Shown here one piece after another: positions 41,830 through 51,526 of a stretch of DNA of 64,000 bases. The DNA is taken from positions 10,161,001 through 10,225,000 of the forward strand of contig NC_133943.1 in the NCBI RefSeq assembly GCF_031877795.1, given 5' to 3'. A model generated the notes under the pieces. The model was not told the origin of the DNA, searched no databases, and saw only the letters and a list, made by a program, of their open reading frames with translations. The position numbers were made by a program, and so were the translations under genes. Positions within the stretch are counted from its first letter, which is position 1, and each line of letters opens with the position of its first letter. Source of the DNA: Strix aluco. Lineage: Eukaryota; Chordata; Aves; Strigiformes; Strigidae.

Positions 41830-44800
41830 GTACGGCTGCGGGGGGGATGAAAGGCGGTTTGGGGGCGATGGGGGGGGTCCTGCTTTCTGAACACCGACCC
41901 CCAGCTGGGCAGCCAGCCCCAGGGTGCCGTGTGCTCGCCCTGGGCATGCAGCGCCACAGTTCTGACCGCGGGGCTGGGCTGGTGGGAGCGGGGGGGGGGG
42001 GCACGGCATGGGGGGCCAGCCTCTCCATCACTGGGCGGGGAGGTGTGGAGGGTGGAAGGAGCAGGGGGGCTGCAGACGGGCTGTCCCTGCGCTACGGGGG
42101 CTCCGCTCGCTCGGTGGAGGCATGTGGCAGAGCGGGATGGCGTGAGCGCCGTGGGCTGTGGCAGTCGTGTGTGACTCGGTGGCGAGTACAAACGCATCAG
42201 GGGTGCGGGTGGTCTGCGCCTCTCGGTGGTGGGTACAAGGAGGACATGTCCCAGGGGACCAGAGGCCCAGCTACCCCACATCCCCCCTGAGGGCTGGGGA
42301 TGCACTTGTGTCCCCCCAGGCCCCTGCACGCAGAGCAGTCGGGCCGCGGTGGGTTTGCTATGGGGGTGTTTGGGTTGTTTCTGCTCTGCGTGTGCACGCG
42401 CCTGCTGCCAGCCATCCGCAGGCAGGCCACCACTGCCCAGCCTGGGTGTCACCGGGGCCAGCCAGGCTGTGGGAGTCCCGGTTGTGCTTGGGGCACATGG
42501 AGGTCCCGCAGCAGGTGGCCAGGGGGGTTTGTTGCCCTCATTTGGTGCTGTGTTCGATGAGGCAGGACGGGCTCAAGCACCCTGTGCCGCTGGGAGAGGC
42601 GCCTGCGGAAGGATGGTGGCATGTGTGGCCTTGGACAGGGACGTGCCGCTGGGGAAGCCATGTCCCCATGCTCCAGGGCAGAGTCCAGCCCTTGCCTGCC
42701 ACCGAGGTGGCAGAGCTGGGCACTGGGCTGTGTCACATCGTGTGCTCTCCACACTGGGCTGGGTGCGTGGTGCAGTCCTGCTCTTGGGGAGGGGTGAGCA
42801 TCAGGGTGGGTGCTCACAGCATCTCTCCAGAGCTATTTGAGAGCCCAATGCTGGAGTCAGAAGAGGAACATCTCCTGCTCGACCCAGGCAACACGTTGAA
42901 GCTGTACTGTGACGCCAACCAGAGCGGTGCCAGCGTAGTCTGGTACAAGGAGTCCAGGCCGCTCGTCCCGGGGGATCGCATCCGTCTCCGGCAGAGCCTG
43001 CTGGAGATCTCAGAGGTTGCCTACGAGGACTCGGGGCTCTATGTGTGCCGGGCGCGGGGGACTGGGGAGATCCTGCGCAACTTCACCATCTCTGTCGTGG
43101 GTAGGAAGCCCTGGCAGGGCCCAGCTCCGCCCCCGGGGCAGCAGGCAGCCCGCCCTGCCCTGCAGGCAGGGATGTCCCTCTCAACCCATTTACCTTTGCA
43201 GACTCGCTGGCGTCAGGTGATGATGATGAAGACAGTGATGGGGACGGACCCCACGGGGACCGAAACGAGGAACCTGTTTATGTGCACAGAGGTCAGTGCC
43301 ACCCCGGCAGGAGAGGGCAGCTGGGGCAGGTCCAGGAGCGTGGGGCACTGCTGCCTCCCGCTCACAGCACAAGCAGCCGGGAGCAGCTCCGGCAGCCTCC
43401 GTGCTGCCCCTTGGCCCCCTCCCACTGTACGCCCCACGTCTCCCCAGCTCCTTACTGGACTCACCCACACCGGATGGACAAGAAGCTGTATGCGGTCCCC
43501 GCGGGGAACACGGTGAAGTTTCGCTGCCCAGCCTCGGGCAGCCCCAGCCCCAGCATCCGCTGGTTGAAGAACGGGCGCGAGTTCCGGGGGGAGCACCGCA
43601 TCGGGGGCATCCGGGTAAGGGCCGTGTCGCCCCACCGCAGCCTCCCCTCCCGGGGTCTGGCCTCACCATCACACCTCGCTGCCTTGCCTCCTCCCTTTGC
43701 AGCTCCGGCACCAGCACTGGAGCCTGGTGATGGAGAGCGTGGTGCCCTCTGACCGAGGCAACTACACCTGCCTGGTGGAGAACAGGTTTGGCAGCATCCG
43801 CTACAGCTACCTCCTGGACGTGCTGGGTGAGGGCTGCTCGGTGCGGCGCTGGTCCTGGCTCCCCACCCCCCAAGCCTGGCAGAGGGGTCTCGGGGTCGTG
43901 GGGAAGCGGGCGGAGGAGCCTCTGATCATGTCCCTCGCGCCCAAGGGATGTGGGGATGGAGCCCAGGCTCGGGTTGCACTGGTCTGCTGTAGAGCCGGGG
44001 ATGGGCTCTCTGTGACTTCATGGTGGGTGGAGAGGGAGGGAGACAGGAGCTCCTGCTCTGGGCCACCGTGTGGTGACACCGCTCTGCTCTCCTCTGCACA
44101 GAGAGGTCCCCGCACAGGCCCATCTTGCAGGCCGGGCTGCCCGCCAACACCACGGCCCTGGTGGGCAGCGATGTGGAGTTCTTCTGCAAGGTCTACAGCG
44201 ATGCCCAGCCCCACATCCAGTGGCTGAAGCACATCGAGGTGAACGGCAGCAACTATGGTCCTGACGGGGTCCCCTACGTGCAAGTGCTCAAGGTAACAAG
44301 GGCTAGAAGCACCCCGGTCCCAGACACCCACCCCAAAGTGGTGACAGGGGATGCACAGAGCCCCCCAAGGAAGAGGGATGCTGACCATGGATCCCTCTCC
44401 CTGGCAGACTGCAGACATCAACAGCTCCGAGGTGGAGGTGCTGTACCTGCGCAATGTCTCCGTGGAGGATGCTGGCGAATACACCTGCCTGGCGGGGAAC
44501 TCCATCGGCCTCTCCTACCAGTCTGCCTGGCTCACTGTCCTGCCAGGTAGGGGTGGGGGTCCTGGTGTGGGAGCTGGGACCCCCCCAGCACGCAGGGACC
44601 ATGGCTCAGGCCAACTCATTAACTCCCTCCAGAAGAGGAGCTGGTGCGGGAAGCTGAAGCCCCTGAGGCCAAGTACATGGACATCATCATCTACACCTCG
44701 GGCTCGCTGGCCGTGGCCATGGCCGTCATCATTGTGGTGCTGTGCCGGATGCAGACACAGTCGAGCAAGCAGCCCCTGGAGCCCATGGCGGTCCACAAGC

Positions 44801-47584
44801 TCTCCAAATTCCCGCTCATCCGACAGGTGAGAGCCGAGCTGGAGCCCTGGAGGCACGGGGGGACCTTGGTGACCGACCAGCTCCACGAGTGCCACTTGCA
44901 ACCATCACACCTTACCCCACCACCTCATGCGGTTCCCTCGCCTGTTGCTCCGAGTGAGGGACTCTCTGCAGCACCGCTGGGTCTCTGTTTGGCCCTGGAG
45001 CATGGGGTGGGATGGCTGAGGTCCCTTGGCTCTCTCCACAGTTCTCCCTGGACTCCAGCTCCTCCGGGAAGTCCAGCACATCCCTGATGCGCGTCACCCG
45101 TCTTTCCTCCAGCTGCGCCCCGATGCTGGCTGGGGTCATGGAGCTGGACCTGCCCCTCGACGCCAAGTGGGAGTTCCCCCGAGACAAGTACGGTGCCATG
45201 CGGGGCAGGTCTGGGACTGGGGGCTGCTCTTCCCAGCTGCCCTGGGGACAGCATCATGTGGGTGCTGGATGGGGAGGTCTCTGGCCATCGCTGGACACCT
45301 CAGCACCGCCATACCCCAGGGCGCTGGGACTCGGCTCGGACAGAGCGGGGCAGCCACGCTGCCTCTGCCCCTCGGGGTTTGGCCATGCAGTGGCGGGGAG
45401 CAGGGCCATCCCTGCGGTCCCTCACGGTTCTGCCTGTCCCTGCCAGGCTGGTGCTGGGCAAGCCCCTGGGGGAAGGCTGCTTTGGCCAGGTGGTGCGGGC
45501 AGAGGCTTACGGCCTCGACAGAGACCGGCCGGACAGAGCCATCACCGTGGCTGTCAAAATGCTGAAAGGTAACGGCTCCTCTGCCAGTGTCCCAGGCGCA
45601 GAGGTGGCATCAGTGCCAGGCTGCGGTGTCATCCCAGCTGGCACGGTGACATGGCCCTCCTTCTGCAGACAACGCCACCGACAAGGACCTGGCTGACCTC
45701 ATATCTGAGATGGAGATGATGAAGCTCATGGACAAGCACAAGAACATCATCAACCTCCTGGGAGTCTGCACGCAGGACGGTGAGGGGGCTGTGCAGGCAG
45801 GGCTCGGGCAGGGCGTGGGCATGGAGTGGTGGGGGAATGGGGATTGTTGGGGACAGTGGCAGGCAGGGTGGGACAGGGCAGGGGCTGAGCAGAGTGGACA
45901 TCCTTCCCAGGGCCACTGTACGTGATCGTGGAGTTTGCTGCGAAGGGCAACCTGCGCGAGTACCTCCGTGCCCGCCGCCCCCCGATACCCGACTACGCTT
46001 TTGACATCGTGGCGATGCCCGATGAGCAGCTCTCCTTCAAGGACCTGGTCTCCTGCGTCTACCAGGTGGCCCGTGGCATGGAGTACCTGGAGTCCAAACG
46101 GGTAGGGCTAGCGCAGCCCGCATGGGCTGCCTGTGCTCAGCACAGCCTGGCGGGGAGCGTGGCGGTGACAGAGGAGCTGTGTGTCCCTGGCGAGCCCACT
46201 GTCCCCACGGAGAGGGGGCCCCCACTTACTCTGGGCTGTCCAGAACCTCCTGACCACAAAGCTCAGGGCAGTATCTCCCCAAAAATGTGGGGCTTAAAGC
46301 CTGACTCATCTCCTGGGTGTGCCCCACCACAGCCCGGTGTGAGGGTGGCCCCACCACTGCAGAGGTGCCGGCAGTGCTGAGGGGTGTGTGGGAGGGAAGC
46401 AGTGGCTCCGGGTGTGGGGAGGGGACACACAGAGTTGGGTCTGCCATCTCACACCCTCTGTGGGTGATGCTCCCCCCCTGCAGTGCATCCACCGTGACCT
46501 GGCTGCCCGCAACGTGCTGGTCACGGCAGAGAGCGTGATGAAGATCGCCGACTTTGGCTTGGCCAGGGATGTCCATGACATTGACTACTACAAGAAAACC
46601 AGCAATGTGAGTGGGGGTGCTGGGAGAGGGGCAGGGGGGGTAGAGGGACCCCCAGCCAGGGCTGAGCAGGGGGTTTGCTGTCCCGTAGGGTCGCCTGCCA
46701 GTGAAGTGGATGGCACCCGAGGCCCTGTTCGACCGTGTCTACACCCACCAGAGCGATGTGTGAGTCCTGGGGCTGAGGGTGCTGTCGGGTGTGGGACGAG
46801 GATGCCGTCGGTGTGGCAGCACCGTGGGGTTATGCCTGTACTGGAGGGTCCCCATGAGTAGGATAGGGGTACTCTGTGGGGCCAGCAGCAGCGGGGCACA
46901 TCTTCCCCAGGGGTGATGCCACCCTCTCCCATCCCTGCTCCCACGGCACCGCAGGGTGCAGTGAGGCGAGCCGCAGTCCCGCCTGCCCGAGGAGGGTCCT
47001 GAGACATGGCTGACCCCCCTTTGCCACACGTGATCCCAGGTGGTCCTTCGGGATCCTGATGTGGGAGATTTTCACGCTGGGGGGCTCCCCTTACCCCGGC
47101 ATCCCTGTCGAGGAGCTCTTCAAGCTGCTGAAAGAGGGGCACCGCATGGACCGGCCGTCCAACTGCACCCACGAGCTGTGAGTACCGGCCAGGCGGGGCG
47201 GGCAGGGGGCACGGTGAGACCCGCTAACGCCCCCTCGCCTCCCCCCCCCCAGGTACATGCTGATGCGGGAGTGCTGGCACGCCGTGCCCTCGCAGCGCCC
47301 CACCTTCAAGCAGCTTGTGGAGGGGCTGGACAAGATCCTGGCGGCCGTTTCAGAGGAGGTGAGCGGTGGGGGGGTCCGGTGGGCGGCGGGGCAGGTGCTG
47401 ATGGCACCGGTGCTGATGGCACCGTCTCTCCCTGCAGTACCTGGACCTCTCCATGCCCTTCGAGCAGTACTCGCCCTCCTGTGAGGACACCGCCAGCTCC
47501 TGCTCCTCCGACGACTCTGTCTTCACCCACGACCCGCTGCCGCTGGCTCCCCGCCTCTTCTCCTACCCCAGCGTGAGGACTTAA
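41757..47584 (+). CDS. FGFR4: FGFR4, fibroblast growth factor receptor 4, complete
   Basis: Gene-level entry. 17 coding exons join in phase to 2403 nt, 800 aa plus stop (human FGFR4 is 802). Order: signal peptide (about 1-21), Ig I (C51-C97), acid box (about 121-129), Ig II (C171-C223), Ig III (C270-C332), membrane span (about 369-389), juxtamembrane, kinase. Kinase residues seen are P-loop GEGCFG at 473-478, Lys502, gatekeeper Val549, HRD 609-611, DFG 629-631 and the activation-loop tyrosines Y641/Y642. All are intact, so an active kinase is expected. FGFR4 rather than FGFR1-3 is shown by exon joint IRQ|FSLDS without the VT dipeptide, by a single IIIc-type third-Ig exon, and by synteny with NSD1. 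The avian orthologue was earlier named FREK. Sequons include NQS, NFT, NYT, NTT, NGS, NSS and NVS in the ectodomain. Confidence 0.97.
41830..42830 (+). other. FGFR4 intron 2
   Basis: 1.0 kb, the longest intron of this otherwise compact gene. The GC-rich ORFs running through it have no protein family. No enhancer motif or repeat that I could support. Confidence 0.65.
42831..43100 (+). CDS. FGFR4: FGFR4 coding exon 2, Ig domain I
   Basis: Acceptor catctctccag, donor GTGG|gtagga, phase 1 to 1. Encodes the first Ig domain, with Cys in [11 protein letters not shown] and in [11 protein letters not shown] and the Trp in VVWYKES. Ends NFTISVV. In FGFRs this domain is autoinhibitory and dispensable for ligand binding. 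Confidence 0.95.
43202..43291 (+). CDS. FGFR4: FGFR4 coding exon 3, acid box
   Basis: Acceptor acctttgcag, donor AGAG|gtcagt, phase 1 to 1. [16 protein letters not shown] is the acid box between Ig I and Ig II, which competes with heparan sulphate for the Ig II basic surface. Confidence 0.93.
43448..43614 (+). CDS. FGFR4: FGFR4 coding exon 4, Ig domain II first half
   Basis: Acceptor gtctccccag, donor CGG|gtaagg, phase 1 to 0. [20 protein letters not shown] contains the conserved YWT and the basic heparin-binding run; Cys in [19 protein letters not shown] follows. Confidence 0.95.
43703..43826 (+). CDS. FGFR4: FGFR4 coding exon 5, Ig domain II second half
   Basis: Acceptor ccctttgcag, donor CTGG|gtgagg, phase 0 to 1. 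[20 protein letters not shown], then [20 protein letters not shown]: closing Cys of Ig II and the FGFR signature LVENxxGSIxxxYxLDV. Confidence 0.96.
44102..44292 (+). CDS. FGFR4: FGFR4 coding exon 6, Ig domain III N-terminal half (IIIa)
   Basis: Acceptor cctctgcacag, donor AAG|gtaaca, phase 1 to 0. [20 protein letters not shown], then [20 protein letters not shown] and a linker ending PYVQVLK. This is the invariant half of Ig III. Confidence 0.96.
44408..44546 (+). CDS. FGFR4: FGFR4 coding exon 7, Ig domain III C-terminal half (IIIc type)
   Basis: Acceptor ccctggcag, donor CCAG|gtaggg, phase 0 to 1. [20 protein letters not shown], then [20 protein letters not shown]. The intron before it is only 115 bp and the one after it 86 bp, so there is no room for an alternative IIIb exon. 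FGFR4 is the family member without that splice choice. Confidence 0.96.
44633..44826 (+). CDS. FGFR4: FGFR4 coding exon 8, transmembrane span
   Basis: Acceptor ctccctccag, donor CAG|gtgaga, phase 1 to 0. An acidic stalk [17 protein letters not shown] is followed by the membrane helix [20 protein letters not shown], then CRMQTQ and the juxtamembrane [13 protein letters not shown]. The position equivalent to human Gly388 is Val387 here. Confidence 0.95.
45042..45187 (+). CDS. FGFR4: FGFR4 coding exon 9, juxtamembrane
   Basis: Acceptor tctctccacag, donor CAA|gtacgg, phase 0 to 2. [20 protein letters not shown], then [20 protein letters not shown] and KWEFPRD. It starts FSLDS with no VT dipeptide, as expected for FGFR4. 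Confidence 0.94.
45447..45568 (+). CDS. FGFR4: FGFR4 coding exon 10, kinase P-loop and ATP Lys
   Basis: Acceptor tccctgccag, donor AAAG|gtaacg, 122 nt, phase 2 to 1. [20 protein letters not shown] with the glycine-rich loop, then TVAVKMLK with catalytic Lys502. Confidence 0.97.
45669..45779 (+). CDS. FGFR4: FGFR4 coding exon 11, kinase helix C region
   Basis: 111 nt, acceptor ccttctgcag, donor GACG|gtgagg, phase 1 to 1. [20 protein letters not shown] contains the helix-C Glu, then [13 protein letters not shown]. Confidence 0.97.
45911..46101 (+). CDS. FGFR4: FGFR4 coding exon 12, kinase hinge and insert
   Basis: 191 nt, acceptor atccttcccag, donor CGG|gtaggg, phase 1 to 0. [20 protein letters not shown]: gatekeeper Val549 and hinge Phe551, where human FGFR4 has Cys552 and FGFR1-3 have Tyr. 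The kinase insert ([20 protein letters not shown]) differs from the human one. Confidence 0.97.
46102..46483 (+). other. FGFR4 intron between coding exons 12 and 13
   Basis: 382 bp, donor gtaggg, acceptor ccccctgcag. Nothing recognised. Confidence 0.75.
46484..46606 (+). CDS. FGFR4: FGFR4 coding exon 13, catalytic and activation loops
   Basis: 123 nt in phase 0. [13 protein letters not shown], then [20 protein letters not shown]: the HRD Asp611 and Asn616, DFG 629-631 and paired activation-loop tyrosines Y641/Y642 are all present. Confidence 0.98.
46689..46759 (+). CDS. FGFR4: FGFR4 coding exon 14
   Basis: 71 nt, the same length as in mammals. Acceptor tgtcccgtag, donor GATGT|gtgagt, phase 0 to 2. 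[20 protein letters not shown] with QSDV: the P+1 loop and APE motif. Confidence 0.97.
47040..47177 (+). CDS. FGFR4: FGFR4 coding exon 15
   Basis: 138 nt, acceptor tgatcccag, donor GAGCT|gtgagt, phase 2 to 2. [20 protein letters not shown] with [19 protein letters not shown]: kinase C-lobe helices. Confidence 0.97.
47253..47358 (+). CDS. FGFR4: FGFR4 coding exon 16
   Basis: 106 nt, acceptor in a C-run (ccccccccccag), donor GAG|gtgagc, phase 2 to 0. [20 protein letters not shown] with LVEGLDKIL: end of the kinase C-lobe, including the conserved CWxxxPxxRP motif. Confidence 0.97.
47438..47584 (+). CDS. FGFR4: FGFR4 coding exon 17, C-terminal tail and stop
   Basis: Acceptor tctccctgcag; TAA at 47582-47584. 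[20 protein letters not shown] then a Ser-rich tail and [24 protein letters not shown] contains the PLC-gamma docking tyrosine conserved in FGFRs. Just upstream in the intron is a perfect 15-bp tandem duplication (47395-47424). Confidence 0.96.
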   Translation, partial: YLDLSMPFEQYSPSCEDTASSCSSDDSVFTHDPLPLAPRLFSYPSVRT

Positions 47585-48010
47585 GGACAGCAGGGAAGGG
47601 TGGTGCTGAGGCCGCTTCTGCCCTCGCGGGGAGTGGGTCCGGGTTCCCGCAGGTTCCCTCTTTTGCCCGGTGTGAGTCGTGGGCGGGGAGGGCTCCGAGC
47701 CACAGCTCCAGGGCAGGGTGTCCCTCTCTCTGGGCTCCATTTTGGCACCGAGCCTTCAGTCCTGGCTGAGACCTGCCTGACACTGCAGGGCAGCGGGAGC
47801 CAGAGCCTCCCCGGGGCGGGCACTGCCCAGGATGCCCATGGCATTGCCCAGGGAGCCGGGCTTTGGCCAGCACTTCGGTGCAAGTGTCTCTGGGCAGGAG
47901 CCCTGCTGCCTGCCGGGCTCCTGCTGTGTCTGTACATAGCCATAGAGATGAATATTTATGTACATGAAATATCGACCTGATAAATTATTTTTTTGGAATA
48001 GACCCCAGCA
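47585..48010 (+). other. FGFR4: FGFR4 3' UTR with Pumilio-type site and hairpin
   Basis: The GC-rich 3' UTR turns AT-rich over 47931-47998. TGTACATA at 47931-47938 fits the Pumilio consensus UGUANAUA exactly, and its reverse complement TATGTACA at 47957-47964 could pair with it over an 18-nt loop. No AATAAA is present; GATAAA at 47979-47984 is the only plausible, non-canonical polyadenylation hexamer I saw. The 3' end is a guess. Confidence 0.4.
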
Positions 48011-50194
48011 CAATTTCTGGGCTCTCCTGGGGGGCGAAGGGCCCAGCTGAGCTGGGAAGGCGGGTCGGGGGCTGCCTCCACGCCCCAGCCAGCTTGGGGG
48101 CCTGGGAGCGTTCCCAGGGGACACAGAGGCAGTGCCACAGGTGCAGGAAGCGATGTCCCCACTCCCGTGCCTCCAGGCCCGCTCCGGCACAAAGCACCCT
48201 CGCATCTGTTCCCCATTAACCGCTGCTGCACTAAGCCACCGTGAACTCCGCTACCAGCATCGCCCTGAAACCGATCCCCCAACTGCCACGGGCTCCCAGG
48301 CTGGGAAAGCACTCTGGGGCCCAGCCCCGCACGCTGGGGACCCCCCGCGTCCCCCCTGCCCAGACCGGCCCCGGGACTCCAGATAAAAGTGAGTTAGGGG
48401 CTCTGTGCTGCCTCCCCAGAGCCCCCACACCCCTGGGAGAAAAAGTTGGGGGGCTCTAGCACCAGGGCCCTGCTCTCTGCTGCCTGCTTTGCCCCCCCCT
48501 TGCCCCGCGGTGCCCGGCTCTGCCGGGAACGTGGGCAGGGAGGGCTGCAGCTGTCTCGCCCCCTCCTGCCATCCCACTCCCTGAGTCTAGGGTTTCATCT
48601 AGGGCTGAGCTTTGCCGGCCGTTAGCCCCAGGATCTTGTTTCCTCCTCCAGCTCCCAGCTGCACTCACAGCCCCCCAGCCTGGAAGCTGGCTTTCTGGCG
48701 TGGCCTGCCCCAAACCAGCCTAAGAGGAGGGGGTCTGGCAGGCGCTGTGGGGCAGGATCTGGGCCCGGGGCAGCTGGAAAGGGAGGGGGTCTCTCGGTCT
48801 TCCCTGCTGCTACAAAGGCACTGGGGTCCGGGCTCTTGTGAGATGCAGCTTGTGGCTGCCCTTGTGCAGGGCTCGGCTGAACCATGGGTGCAGTGATTGT
48901 TGTGCACTGTGTGTGCTGGGTAGCTCGGCGGCTTGCAGAGCCATCCTGGGGTCCCCTCCTTGTCACATCCCCTCACAGGGCTGCTGGGGGGAGCCCAGCC
49001 CTGCCAGCATGGTTGCAGCCTCCATCCCCAGGCCTGCTCCCCTCTCTTCTGGGACGAGCCCCCTGCTCCGGCACGGCAGGCGGAGGCAGACAGCCCCCCG
49101 GCAGGTGTGAAACCTGCCCGTCCCGGCAGCCTGCCTGCCCGGGAAGGATCCCAGCTGTCTGCTAATGTGCCAGAACCAATGCATTTCGCACAGCCCTGAA
49201 TGGGGCATTCACACGCTGGAGGGCAAACTGCCCAGGCTGCCCACAGGGGCTGCCCAGCTCCCGGCCAGGACCAGGGGTGAACATGAATGGGTGCGTGGGG
49301 AGCGGGCTGAGTCCCTGGGGGCTGTGCCCAGCTTGCCCCCCACCTTCCTCCAGGCTGGGGTCTCCATGCTGGGGGGCAGGCAGTGCCCCATGCCTGGCAT
49401 GGTTTGCACGGCTCTTGCTTGCTGGGCACTGCCTCTTCCCTGGAAAACGGGGCCACAGACAATTTTAAAGGGTGAGGTGGAGGTGGGTTTGTTAATCCTA
49501 ATGCCAGCTGGGGCGGCACAAGAGGACATGGTAAATGGAGACCTGACACCCCCTGCCATGACCTCACTTCATCCTCCCTCACCTAGTGAGCGAGCCATGG
49601 GTGCAGGCAGCGCATGGGTGCAGGCAGCGCCTTGTGCCAACTGGCTGTGCCAGAGCCAGCTCTGCCAGGCACGGGGCAGCCAGGGCCGTGGCCGCGCAGG
49701 GAGGCAGCGCAGGGCGTCCCGCAGCCCCACGACAACTGGAGGCAGTTTTTATTGTTTAACATTCCTGGTATTTTCTGTCAGGGCTGAACCAATTGTCCTT
49801 AATCCGCCAGGCTCTGCTGGCCAAACAAGTGTGGCTGAGCCACCGGCATCCTGTCCCCACGAACAGGCCCCTTTTGTGAGGGGGATTTAGCGTGTAGCCC
49901 AGTAAATCCTGCTGGTTTCCTGAGGCAACGTTCCCACACACCACCACCACCTCCACCCCCCCCTGCCGCCTGCCCCCCCCTGCCCCTGGGCCCTGGCACT
50001 GCTCCCTGGCTCGGCCCTGCCTGCCCCAGCCCTGGGGCCAGGTACCTGCTGCCTGACCAGAACCTGCCCCCTGGGGACTTCGTGTCCTCCTCCAGTCAGG
50101 GTTCCCCCTGCGTGTTGCTGGGACATGTCTGTGGGTCCTTATGGGATGTGGGGTGTCAGTGGGGCTGAGGAGCTTCCCAGCCGCCGCCCCGCAC

Positions 50195-50345
50195 TGCTTG
50201 GCCCTGGGGGAGATGCTGTGGTCCAGGGTGGGTGGTGGGGAGGATGCTGAATCCTGGGGGAGATGCTGTAGCCGTTGGGGGGGATGCTGAGTCCTGATGG
50301 ATATGGGGCTCGTCCTGGGCAGGATGCTGAGTCCTGGAGGAGACA
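50195..50345. repeat. Imperfect minisatellite (GGGGGAGATGCTGxGxCC type)
   Basis: Several diverged units built on gggagatgctg / ggatgctgagtcctg recur between 50208 and 50342, with spacing of roughly 25-40 bases. Unit boundaries are loose. Confidence 0.55.
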
Positions 50346-50869
50346 CAACACCCCAGGGGCCCGGACACCGGCTGGTTCCTCATTCCAGCTCCGGGATGTG
50401 GCTCCCAGCCCCTTGCCCGGAGATGCCTTTGCTTAACGACTCTGTAGTGGGGCCGGGAGCTGCTGTTGTCTTTTCTCCCTAAAACAAAGGCGACAGGATT
50501 TTATCTCCAGGGAGAATCTGGCTTTTGTGAGATGCTGAAAGCCTGTGCCCGCGGGCAGGGAGGGATGAGGCTGTGGGGGCTGAAAGGCACCAGGCTCCTG
50601 CCTCCCCCACCTGGCACTGCCCCTCTGCCTCTGCTCCTGCCTGCTCCTCCCCATGTCCTACACCCTCCGTGCCGTGCCCTTGCCCCATGCCTGTGCCCCA
50701 TGTGCACCACCGGTGCCCAGGCAGCAAAGGGCAGGGAAGGGCCCCCCATGGGCCAGCGGGCTGAGGAAGGGGCCCATGGGCACCCACATGTGGGGGCACC
50801 TCGTGCTGCGTCCCGGGCACAGGCTGTGGCAGGGCCTGTCCTCTCCCGCAGAGGGATCCGGACACAGGC

Positions 50870-51350
50870 AGTTCCTGCATCCCCGGACACCGCACACACA
50901 GATGCGTGCACACACAGATGTAGGTACACACAGATGTAGGCACAAATAAGTAAACACCCACCCAACCCCCCCCCCACACACGTCCATGTCTGCACACCCA
51001 CCCCCATCCATGCACAAGCCCCTGCACACACACCTTCCCATGCACCTACACACACACACGGTCGTGTATGCACACTTGCATCCCTCTGCGCACACACACA
51101 CACTCACACCCCCCTCAGGCACCCCCCCGTGCACAGAAACCTGCTCCCCCACCCTATGCCTGCAGCCCCCCCCAGCCACGCACACACATACACCCCGCGC
51201 ACAACCGCCGTGCACGCTCATACGCCCTTGCACGCACACCCCTTCCCATGCACATGTAGCCACCCCCCGCCCCCTACGCCCCCATTTACACAGCCATGCA
51301 CACCCCCTTCCCCCCCCCCCCCAATGCACACACCTTCCCCCCCCCCGCCT
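50870..51350. repeat. CA/C-rich simple-sequence region
   Basis: About 480 bp of imperfect (CA)n blocks broken by C-runs and CATG-like units, including near-identical acacacagatgtagg units at 50910-50945. It resembles a degraded CA microsatellite and has no coding potential; the ORFs through it are low-complexity. Confidence 0.7.
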
Positions 51351-51455
51351 CCCCGGTTCTGAGCGGAGCCGCCAGCCCCGGCGCTGGCTGTGGGCCCCGT
51401 GCTCCATCCAGCCAAACTGGGGGGGACCCAGCGAGGGCGGGCGGGGGGCTGCCCC

Positions 51456-51526
51456 GCTGCAGCCCCCCCTCTCCAGCCTGCAGCCCCCCCTCTCCAGCCT
51501 GCAGCCCCCCCTCTCCAGGCCGCAGC
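51456..51526. repeat. Tandem repeat, about 3 copies of a 21-bp unit
   Basis: The unit ctgcagccccccctctccagc is repeated three times almost perfectly; a degenerate fourth unit follows. It contains a PstI-type ctgcag in each copy. Confidence 0.8.

Noticed and set aside
42158-43516. 452-codon plus-strand ORF running through FGFR4 exons 2 and 3
   Set aside because: It contains the Ig I exon in frame but continues through consensus donor and acceptor sites. Phase, domain order and conserved lengths support the spliced model instead.
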